NCBI GenBank assembly: GCA_964438715.1 | Contig: CAYTLQ010000159.1 | Location: forward strand, 1-28,093 | DNA: 28,093 nucleotides | Reading direction: 5' to 3' | Origin: CAYTLQ01 sp964438715 | Lineage (GTDB): Bacteria > Bacteroidota > Ignavibacteria > Ignavibacteriales > Ignavibacteriaceae | The notes under the pieces: model-generated | Told to the model about the DNA's origin: nothing | Database searches by the model: none | The model's input: only the letters and a program-made list of their open reading frames with translations | Position numbers and translations under genes: made by a program | Part shown: positions 22,197 to 28,093 of the stretch, piece by piece | Numbering within the stretch: the stretch's first letter is position 1 | Layout of the letters: each line of letters starts with the position of its first letter

Positions 22197-25100
22197 TTAA
22201 ATATCATAAGCAAGGTTAGGACCAAGCCAGCGTTCAATTTCTTCGATACTCATACCTTTTCGTTTATGATAGTCGAGTATCTGATCCTTTGCAATCTTTC
22301 CGGTTGTAAAATACTTTGCCTCCGGATGAGCAAAATACCATCCGCATACAGAAGCCGCGGGGTACATTGCCAGCGATTCAGTTAATGAAATACCGGTAAT
22401 GTTTTCCACATCGAGAAGCCTGAAAAGAGTCCATTTTTCGGTATGATCAGGACAGGCAGGATATCCCGGTGCCGGCCGAATACCCCTGTATTCTTCTTTT
22501 ATTAATTGAGCATTAGTGAGGTTTTCATCTTTTGCATAGCCCCATAATTCACGGCGAACCCGAAGATGCAAATGTTCAGCGAATGCCTCCGCTAGTCTAT
22601 CGGCAAGCGCTTTTACCATTATTGAACTATAATCATCGTGATTCTTTTCATATTCATTGATAAGTGGTTCAATACCTACGCCGGCAGTAACAGCAAAAGC
22701 ACCGATATAATCTTTCACTCCGCTTTCTTTTGGAGCAATGAAATCAGCGAGAGCATAATTTGCTGCAGTATCAGCTGATTTTTTCCCCTGCTGACGCAAT
22801 GTATGGAGTTCAGCTAAAATTCCTCTTCTGTTTTCATCTGAGTAAACCTCAATGTCATCGTCATTAACAGAATTTGCCGGAAAAATCCCTGCCACACCAT
22901 GTGCAGTAAGAAGTCCTTCCTGTATTATTTTGTCAAGCATTGCATTTGCATCTTCAAATAATCGTCTGGCTTCCTTACCATATTTTTCGTTTTCAAATAT
23001 TGAGGGGTATTTTCCCTTGAGCTCCCATGTCTGGAAAAATGGCGTCCAATCAATGAAATCACGAAGTGTCTGAAGTGAATAGTTTTGAAAAGTAGTTATC
23101 CCCGGAACAAGAGGGGGTGTTATGGGAACACTTTTCCAATCGAACTGCGGTTTATTTTTTCGTGCGTCGGTAATTGAAATAAGTGATTTTGTTTCCTGCT
23201 TTTTGTAATGCTCCTCTCGCAACCGGGTATATTCATCTGCTGTTGATTTAGTAAACTGTTCCCGTAAATCATCGCTCAGCAATGAGCTTACAACCGGCAC
23301 ACTTCGCGAAGCATCGAGTACATGTATTACAGGGGATGAGTACACGGGAGCTATTTTTACAGCAGTGTGTATTCTCGAAGTGGTGGCGCCGCCAATAAGC
23401 AAAGGCAATTTCAACTTACGCCGTTCCATTTCTTTTGCAACATGAACCATTTCATCCAACGATGGGGTAATGAGTCCGCTAAGTCCAATAACATTTGCGT
23501 TATGTTTTATTGCTTCATCAAGTATTTTATCAGCAGGCACCATAACACCCAGATCAATCACTTTATAGTTATTACAGCCAAGTACAACCCCAACGATATT
23601 TTTTCCTATGTCGTGAACATCACCCTTTACCGTTGCAAGTAACACCGTTCCAGCTTCCCTGGTATCATTTGAGGCTCGTTTCTCTGCCTCAATAAACGGA
23701 ATAAGATAAGCAACTGCTTTTTTCATTACTCTCGCACTTTTCACCACCTGAGGGAGAAACATTTTTCCTGCACCGAACAAATCACCGACAATATTCATTG
23801 CCTCCATCAGGGGACCTTCTATTACCGAAAGAGGCGAGGGGTATTGTTTTCTTGCCTCCTCAACATCAATATCAATAAACTCTACTATACCCTTCACAAG
23901 AGCATGTTTCAGTCGTACTTGCACCGGTAATTCACGCCATTCATCCCGGTGCACCTCCTGGCGGGTTTCCTTTTTAATACTTTCAGCATATTCAATCAAT
24001 CGCTCGGTTGCATCCGGACGCCTGTTAAGCAAAACATCTTCAACACGCGTCAGTAATTCTTTCGGAATATTTTCATACACCTCAAGCTGTCCTGCATTCA
24101 CAATTCCCATATCCAGCCCTGCTTTTATGGCATGATACAGAAAAGCCGAATGCATAGCTTCACGCACAACATCATTGCCTCTGAAAGAAAATGAAATGTT
24201 GCTTATACCTCCGCTTACTTTTGCGTGGGGAAGGTGCTGTTTAATCCAACGGGTTGCTTCGATAAAATCAACAGCATAATTATTATGTTCTTCTATACCG
24301 GTAGCAACAGTAAGAACATTTGGGTCAAAGATAATGTCCTGCGGAGAAAATCCTACCTTTTCGGTGAGAATTTTATAAGCTCGTTCACAAACAGCTATAC
24401 GGCGCTCAAAGGTATCTGCCTGACCGTTCTCGTCAAACGCCATAACAACAACGGCGGCGCCATAATTCAGTATTTTGCGGGCATGGTCAATGAAAACCTC
24501 TTCACCTTCTTTAAGACTTATAGAGTTTACAATACCTTTCCCCTGCAGGCATTTTAATCCTGCTTCTATTACACTCCATTTGGAAGAGTCGATCATGATG
24601 GGCAGTTTTGCAATATCCGGCTCAGAAGCTATCAGTCTGAGAAAGCGCGTCATCGCAGATTCCGAATCGAGCATACCCTCATCCATATTCACATCTATTG
24701 CCTGAGCACCTCCTTCAACCTGCTCCCGTGCAATGGAGAGCGCTTCTTCATACTTTCCGGCAATAATCAGTTTAGCAAACTTCCTACTACCTGCTACATT
24801 CGTTCGTTCACCTATATTTACAAAATTGGTTTCGGGACGAATAACCAATGGTTCCAATCCGCTTAGCGCAAGATATTTTTCTCTAACCGGTATCTGTCGT
24901 GGCTTGAATTCTTTAACAATTTCGGAAATTGCCCTGATATGAGCAGGAGTAGTGCCGCAACATCCACCAACAATATTATAAAATCCGGAACGAGCAAAAT
25001 CTTTCAGAATTACCGCCATTTGTTCCGCAGTTTCATCATACCCGCCGAATGCATTAGGTAGTCCTGCATTAGGATAGATACTTACATAGTATTCAGCTAT

Positions 25101-25889
25101 TTCACTGAGTTCTTCTATATATGGTCTCATTTGTTCGGCGCCAAGAGAACAATTTATACCCACGCTTAAAATGTTTTTGGCATGCGCAACAGAATAATAA
25201 AACGCAGATATCGTCTGTCCGGAGAGATTTCTGCCGCTAAGGTCCACAATTGTTCCCGAAATCATTACCGGAACAACGCGTTGAATTTCTGTGAGGTATT
25301 TATCAATAGCAAAGAGCGCTGCTTTTCCATTGAGCGTATCAAAAATTGTTTCAACCAGCAAAATATCGGCACCGCCATCCACAAGCCCGCGAACAGCATC
25401 ATAATAAACATCAACTATCTCATCGAAACTGACTGCTCGATATCCGGGATCGTTAACATCGGGAGATATTGATCCGGACTTATTTGTCGGGCCAATAGCT
25501 CCTGCAACAAAACGGGGTTTTTCGGAGTTATTTGCATTATAATTTGCACAGGCCTCTTTAGCTATTCTTGCGGCTTCATAATTTATCTCATAGGCAAGGT
25601 GTCCGGTTTTGTAGTCGTCTTGCGAAAAAGCATTTGCGTTAAATGTATTGGTTTCAATTATATCTGCTCCCGCCTCGAGATACTGGCGGTGGATTTCCAT
25701 TATTGCATCGGGTTTGGTAAGGCACAAAATATCATTATTACCCTTAAGGTCAAATGGATGGTCTTTAAAGCGCTCACCCCTGAAATCAGCCTCGGTCAGG
25801 CCCAAACGCTGAATCATTGTGCCCATTGCGCCGTCTATTACAAGAATTCTGTCTCGAAGTATATTTTTCAGTTCTTCCAAAGTATTCAT
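22197..25889 (-). CDS. metH: cobalamin-dependent methionine synthase
   Basis: A full-length cytosolic enzyme of 1230 residues that moves the methyl group of methyltetrahydrofolate to homocysteine through cobalamin. All four modules are present. The homocysteine domain (about 1-325) has zinc ligands Cys247, Cys310 and Cys311 (GINCSLG, VGGCCGTT). The pterin-binding domain (about 350-630) has NIGERTNVAGSRKF. The cobalamin cap and binding domain (about 660-890) has GDVHDIGKNIVG with His759 as lower axial ligand. The AdoMet reactivation domain (about 910-1230) has RPAPGYPACPDH with Arg1138. Residue numbers coincide with E. coli MetH. No cobalamin or SAM riboswitch fits in the 144 bases before the gene. 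It is transcribed toward the DUF2520 gene. Confidence 0.97.
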   Translation of the reverse strand: MNTLEELKNILRDRILVIDGAMGTMIQRLGLTEADFRGERFKDHPFDLKGNNDILCLTKPDAIMEIHRQYLEAGADIIETNTFNANAFSQDDYKTGHLAYEINYEAARIAKEACANYNANNSEKPRFVAGAIGPTNKSGSISPDVNDPGYRAVSFDEIVDVYYDAVRGLVDGGADILLVETIFDTLNGKAALFAIDKYLTEIQRVVPVMISGTIVDLSGRNLSGQTISAFYYSVAHAKNILSVGINCSLGAEQMRPYIEELSEIAEYYVSIYPNAGLPNAFGGYDETAEQMAVILKDFARSGFYNIVGGCCGTTPAHIRAISEIVKEFKPRQIPVREKYLALSGLEPLVIRPETNFVNIGERTNVAGSRKFAKLIIAGKYEEALSIAREQVEGGAQAIDVNMDEGMLDSESAMTRFLRLIASEPDIAKLPIMIDSSKWSVIEAGLKCLQGKGIVNSISLKEGEEVFIDHARKILNYGAAVVVMAFDENGQADTFERRIAVCERAYKILTEKVGFSPQDIIFDPNVLTVATGIEEHNNYAVDFIEATRWIKQHLPHAKVSGGISNISFSFRGNDVVREAMHSAFLYHAIKAGLDMGIVNAGQLEVYENIPKELLTRVEDVLLNRRPDATERLIEYAESIKKETRQEVHRDEWRELPVQVRLKHALVKGIVEFIDIDVEEARKQYPSPLSVIEGPLMEAMNIVGDLFGAGKMFLPQVVKSARVMKKAVAYLIPFIEAEKRASNDTREAGTVLLATVKGDVHDIGKNIVGVVLGCNNYKVIDLGVMVPADKILDEAIKHNANVIGLSGLITPSLDEMVHVAKEMERRKLKLPLLIGGATTSRIHTAVKIAPVYSSPVIHVLDASRSVPVVSSLLSDDLREQFTKSTADEYTRLREEHYKKQETKSLISITDARKNKPQFDWKSVPITPPLVPGITTFQNYSLQTLRDFIDWTPFFQTWELKGKYPSIFENEKYGKEARRLFEDANAMLDKIIQEGLLTAHGVAGIFPANSVNDDDIEVYSDENRRGILAELHTLRQQGKKSADTAANYALADFIAPKESGVKDYIGAFAVTAGVGIEPLINEYEKNHDDYSSIMVKALADRLAEAFAEHLHLRVRRELWGYAKDENLTNAQLIKEEYRGIRPAPGYPACPDHTEKWTLFRLLDVENITGISLTESLAMYPAASVCGWYFAHPEAKYFTTGKIAKDQILDYHKRKGMSIEEIERWLGPNLAYDI

Positions 25890-25918
25890 CTTGATCCGGT
25901 TTTTGTAATCAACAATTT

Positions 25919-25951
25919 CAAATTATCATAGAATTAACTACCATAGCAAAA
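25919..25951 (-). promoter_or_regulatory. possible Bacteroidota-type promoter of metH
   Basis: On the minus strand TTTTG (25947-25951) and TAATTTG (25919-25925) stand 21 bases apart. This resembles the Bacteroidota -33 TTTG / -7 TAnnTTTG promoter and would give a short leader before the ATG at 25889. Such words are common in AT-rich DNA, so this is tentative. Confidence 0.3.
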
Positions 25952-26033
25952 CACAGATAGTCTGTATAATCTTTGATAAAACTATAAATATAATTAATTT
26001 ATCTGTTCTTAAAAAATTCTATAAGGATTCACT

Positions 26034-27008
26034 ATGATTATTGTAACCGGCGGAGCGGGATTTATTGGAAGCGCTATTATCTGGCGGTTAAATCAGCTTG
26101 GGAAAAAAGATATTATCGTGGTTGATGAGCTGGGTACCGATGAAAAGTGGAAAAATTTAGTCAATCTCGATTATGCCGACTATTACAATAAACATCTTTT
26201 TCTTGATAAAATTGAGCAAAATAAAATATCATTTAAAATTGATGCCATCATCCACATGGGCGCAAACTCTTCAACTACCGAAAGAGATGCCGACCACCTG
26301 ATGAAAAATAATTACGAATACACAAAAAAACTTGCAACATATTCAGTTAATAATAATATCCGTTTTGTATATGCTTCTTCCGCCGCTACATACGGCGACG
26401 GCTCGCTCGGGTTTGATGATGCCGACAGTGAATGCCTGCGACTCCGACCTTTAAATATGTATGGATACAGCAAAAATCTTTTCGACATCCGAGCATATAA
26501 AAAAGGTCTCCTCGAAAAAATTGCCGGTCTTAAGTATTTTAATGTGTACGGCCCAAACGAAGGACATAAAGGCGATATGCGGAGTGTTGTTCATAAAGCC
26601 TATGGACAAATACTACAAACAGGTAAAGTACAATTATTCAAATCGTATCATCCGGACTATCCCGATGGAGGACAGAAGCGCGATTTTATCTATGTTAAAG
26701 ATGCCGTGGATATGACGCTGTTCTTCCTTGAGAACAAAGACAAAAACGGATTATACAATATTGGTACAGGTAATGCCCGTACATGGAATGATCTGGTTAC
26801 AGCACTTTTTAAGGCGATGGGAAAACCCGTAAATATAGAATACATTGATATGCCCGAGTATCTCAGGCCTAAGTATCAGTACTTTACTGAAGCAAAACTG
26901 AACAAATTGAAATCTGCAGGATATAATAAGAGAATACACTCTCTTGAAGAAGGGGTGACTGATTATGTTCAGAATTATCTTATGAAAGATAAATATCTTG
27001 GTGCGTAA
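26034..27008 (+). CDS. hldD: ADP-L-glycero-D-manno-heptose 6-epimerase
   Basis: A short-chain dehydrogenase/epimerase of 324 residues. It converts ADP-D-glycero-D-manno-heptose to the L-glycero form, the donor for LPS inner-core heptosyltransferases such as the waaF product. The nucleotide loop GGAGFIGS lies at 6-13. The family segment MGANSSTTERDAD follows near 75-87 (usual form GACSSTTE). Catalytic Tyr143 and Lys147 form YGYSK, and the serine pair is SSAATYGDG. The ending LEEGVTDYVQNYL is normal. AAGGA seven bases before the ATG supports the start. It is transcribed alone, divergent from metH, and separated from waaF/waaA by about 10 kb. Confidence 0.94.
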   Translation: MIIVTGGAGFIGSAIIWRLNQLGKKDIIVVDELGTDEKWKNLVNLDYADYYNKHLFLDKIEQNKISFKIDAIIHMGANSSTTERDADHLMKNNYEYTKKLATYSVNNNIRFVYASSAATYGDGSLGFDDADSECLRLRPLNMYGYSKNLFDIRAYKKGLLEKIAGLKYFNVYGPNEGHKGDMRSVVHKAYGQILQTGKVQLFKSYHPDYPDGGQKRDFIYVKDAVDMTLFFLENKDKNGLYNIGTGNARTWNDLVTALFKAMGKPVNIEYIDMPEYLRPKYQYFTEAKLNKLKSAGYNKRIHSLEEGVTDYVQNYLMKDKYLGA

Positions 27009-27037
27009 ATAGGCTTCCCGTATTCTCCTCAGTGTAT

Positions 27038-27065
27038 GGGTGTACGACATTTTGGGAAATTGATT
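27038..27065 (+). repeat. left terminal inverted repeat
   Basis: It begins GGGTGTACGACA (11 of 12 identical with the right end), followed by a mismatched TTT/AAA, then TGG and a GAAATTGATT that aligns with GAAAATTAATT of the right copy after a two-base gap. Confidence 0.6.
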
Positions 27066-27150
27066 GCAAGAGCCAAGTCCATCCAAAGGATCTACAATTT
27101 GTGATTAGAATCAGATAATTTTTCCCATCCGTTCGGGAATGGATTTAAAA

Positions 27151-27226
27151 ATCCAGAGGATCTTCGATCCAGAGGATTTGCACTCCAGAGGATGTTCCAT
27201 CCAGAGGATTTAAAAATCCAGAGGAT
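27151..27226. repeat. tandem array of ATCC-AGA-GGAT mini-palindromes, period 16
   Basis: Five copies of the 11-mer ATCCAGAGGAT start at 27151, 27167, 27183 (with CTCC), 27199 and 27216, so the period is 16, 16, 16 and 17 bases. Spacers of five or six bases are CTTCG, TTGCA, GTTCC and TTAAAA. Each copy is a 4-bp stem with a 3-base loop, and any ATCC can pair with any GGAT in the array. A variant ATCCAAAGGAT stands alone at 27081-27091. Confidence 0.9.
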
Positions 27227-27247
27227 CTTCGATTTTATCATACACCT

Positions 27248-27261
27248 AACCCTGAAAGGGT
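27248..27261. repeat. CCCTGAAAGGG hairpin
   Basis: AACCCTGAAAGGGT is the inverted form of the AACCCTTTCAGGGTT hairpin at 324-338. Further copies open the two duplicated blocks at 27300 and 27617. Confidence 0.75.
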
Positions 27262-27299
27262 GATAGTTTTATAACAACCGCTATCCTTCTTATCCTGAA

Positions 27300-27369
27300 A
27301 ACCCTGAAAGGGTGATATAATTGTGGCATCGTCCGTTAGCTAACGGATTAGCCAACGGATCTTCTGACG
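27300..27369 (+). repeat. 70-bp palindromic block, copy 1
   Basis: It runs from AACCCTGAAAGGGT to GGATCTTCTGACG and contains the perfect 16-bp palindrome TCCGTTAGCTAACGGA (27332-27347). It is nearly identical to 27617-27694, which differs by two substitutions and an 8-base insertion. Confidence 0.9.
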
Positions 27370-27408
27370 AAATTGAGCCTTGAAAACAAGTCAATTATTC
27401 AATTATGT

Positions 27409-27540
27409 CATCCCTTCAGGATTTTTATTTGGTGTTGCGTATATCTGCGCTATAAATATTACATCCCCTCGGGATTGGTATTTGATGTTTGGCATACGCC
27501 TGCTATATAATTTGTCTTATCTCAGGATTGATTTTTTTAG
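27409..27540 (+). repeat. hairpin array with 53-54-bp period
   Basis: Three decayed units start at 27409 (CATCCCTTCAGGAT), 27462 (CATCCCCTCGGGAT) and 27516 (CTTATCTCAGGAT). Between the hairpins stand TTTGGTGTT or TTTGATGTT and CTATAAATATTA or CTATATAATTT. This is the same arrangement as in the repeat at 235-570 (TTTGGTGTTT and CTATAATTATT, hairpins 52 bp apart). A plus-strand reading frame at 27380-27592 crosses it but is not credible as a gene. Confidence 0.75.
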
Positions 27541-27616
27541 AACGAACAAATGGTTCTGTGTCATTAAACCCGAAGGATTGAAACTATTATAGAATATTCG
27601 TTAAATACCCAAATAG

Positions 27617-27694
27617 AACCCTGAAAGGGTAATATAATTGTGGCATTGTCCGTTAGTCCGTTAGCTAACGGATTAGCCAACGGATCTTCTGACG
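27617..27694 (+). repeat. 78-bp palindromic block, copy 2
   Basis: Second copy of the block at 27300-27369, in the same orientation. It has an 8-base insertion that duplicates TCCGTTAG in tandem just before the 16-bp palindrome (27657-27672). Confidence 0.9.
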
Positions 27695-27757
27695 GAGTGC
27701 TGAAAAATTATAATTCCACCCCGTCGGTGTTTATTTTGTTTGTGTAGTTATAATATT

Positions 27758-27784
27758 ATCCGGAGGATTTGCAATCCGTAGGAT
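27758..27784. repeat. right-end pair of ATCC-GGAT mini-palindromes
   Basis: ATCCGGAGGAT (27758-27768) and ATCCGTAGGAT (27774-27784) lie 16 bases apart, the period of the left array. Their spacers TTGCA and the following CTTCG match two spacers of that array. The pair sits close to the right terminal repeat. Confidence 0.8.
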
Positions 27785-27804
27785 CTTCGCTTTGCCAATA
27801 GCTA

Positions 27805-27835
27805 AATTAATTTTCGACCATTTTGTCGTACGCCC
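27805..27835 (-). repeat. right terminal inverted repeat
   Basis: Read on the minus strand it begins GGGCGTACGACA and continues AAATGGTC, then GAAAATTAATT, the partner of the left end at 27038-27065. TAGTGTAT follows directly outside on the plus strand. Confidence 0.6.
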
Positions 27836-27851
27836 TAGTGTATTTTAGAAT

Positions 27852-27890
27852 AAACAAGTTTTGTTTTATCGTTAGAGTGCAAACTTGTTT
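27852..27890. repeat. AT-rich inverted repeat, possible weak terminator
   Basis: AAACAAGTTT (27852-27861) pairs perfectly with AAACTTGTTT (27881-27890) around a 19-base loop, just outside the right end of the element. The stem has low GC and the loop is long, so a terminator role is uncertain. Nothing else recognisable was seen from 27891 to 28093. Confidence 0.45.
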
Positions 27891-28093
27891 TCTTCTCCGA
27901 TTCGAAAAAAACACGGTAACTAACCAATAGTTTACTGCTTGAGTTAAATTAAAATATCTTTCATCCTCCTCACACGAATTTTCAAATGTTTTGTCTTAAA
28001 TACTCTGAGATGAGTGCTTCCACTAACCACCACACGGATAATTACCTAGTCACCTTGTGAATACGAATTTATCCGGACAAATTTTCGCCATTT

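Larger units (their letters stand above)
27038..27835. mobile_element. candidate non-autonomous (MITE-like) element packed with palindromes
   Basis: The segment is bounded by imperfect inverted repeats: GGGTGTACGACATTTTGG at the left end and, on the opposite strand, GGGCGTACGACAAAATGG at the right end (14 of 18 identical), with further similarity inward. Directly outside, CAGTGTAT (27030-27037) and TAGTGTAT (27836-27843) form an 8-bp direct repeat with one difference, as a target-site duplication would. There is no transposase-like reading frame. The interior is arranged roughly symmetrically: ATCC-GGAT arrays near both ends, CCCTGAAAGGG hairpins and a duplicated palindromic block further in, and a 53-bp hairpin array in the middle. 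A chance pairing of the ends is possible but unlikely given inverted and direct repeats together. Confidence 0.6.

Noticed and set aside
23367..25931. Several plus-strand frames of 60-110 residues opposite metH
   Set aside because: All are shadows of the metH coding sequence, without ribosome sites or recognisable domains.
25890..26033. Cobalamin or SAM riboswitch before metH
   Set aside because: Only 144 bases separate metH from the divergent hldD, and no conserved B12-box or SAM-I core was recognised.
27151..27226. CRISPR array
   Set aside because: The units are 11 bp with 5-6 bp spacers and mutual self-complementarity, far below CRISPR repeat and spacer lengths, and no cas gene is in the window.
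27380..27592. Plus-strand open frame of 70 residues
   Set aside because: It crosses the 53-bp hairpin array, its peptide follows the repeat period, and it has no ribosome site. Non-coding repeat DNA is the better explanation.
28046..28093. Minus-strand frame entering from the right edge (ends with KFVRINSYSQGD then stop)
   Set aside because: Only about 15 residues are visible, too few to distinguish from a random open frame.

Overview
The window looks like chromosomal DNA from a low-GC member of the Bacteroidota/Ignavibacteriota/Chlorobiota group. The clearest marker is a secreted protein whose C-terminus has the type IX sorting signature typical of Ignavibacteria-like bacteria (QNYPNPFNP...). 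Supporting markers are a DUF4905 protein, a MntH-UspA fusion, a golvesin/amidase lipoprotein, and LPS core genes (hldD, waaF, waaA) that indicate a Gram-negative envelope. No rRNA or tRNA gene and no CRISPR array were seen.

Layout. 1-646: the 3' end of a probable transposase, then a 142-bp tandem repeat built from small hairpins. 647-1508: a small secreted protein facing a zinc-ribbon gene that has no ATG, GTG or TTG start but has a well-spaced Shine-Dalgarno before an ATC codon. 1727-3079: phosphomannomutase/phosphoglucomutase. 3204-5832: a manganese module, made of a palindromic operator, a MntR-type repressor and a NRAMP transporter fused to a UspA domain. 5894-11902 (minus strand): a T9SS cargo protein with YCF48-like repeats, a DUF4189 protein and a large lipoprotein with a split amidase domain. 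12043-13398: a DUF4139 protein. 13491-15757: waaF-waaA for LPS inner core. 15741-17490 (minus): a DinB protein and an unknown lipoprotein. 17762-22174: a five-gene run of tryptophanase, DUF4905, AMMECR1 (amrA), Memo (amrB) and a DUF2520 Rossmann protein. 22197-25889 (minus): full-length cobalamin-dependent methionine synthase. 26034-27008: hldD.

27009-28093 has no gene. Its main content is a roughly 798-bp element (27038-27835) with imperfect terminal inverted repeats, flanked by an 8-bp direct repeat that differs at one base. It has no transposase-like reading frame. Its interior is a nested set of short palindromes: a 16-bp-period ATCC-AGA-GGAT array near the left end, a matching pair near the right end, two copies of a 70-78 bp block carrying a perfect 16-bp palindrome, and a 53-54-bp-period hairpin array in the middle. 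The hairpin array resembles the repeat at the left edge of the window. I read it as a non-autonomous (MITE-like) element and consider it the most unusual structure here.

Functional links. hldD makes ADP-L-glycero-D-manno-heptose, which WaaF-type enzymes transfer onto the Kdo added by WaaA. MntR would repress mntR-mntH through the operator when manganese is sufficient. The tryptophanase assignment rests on active-site residues that separate it from tyrosine phenol-lyase. All calls come from reading the sequence; no database search was run.
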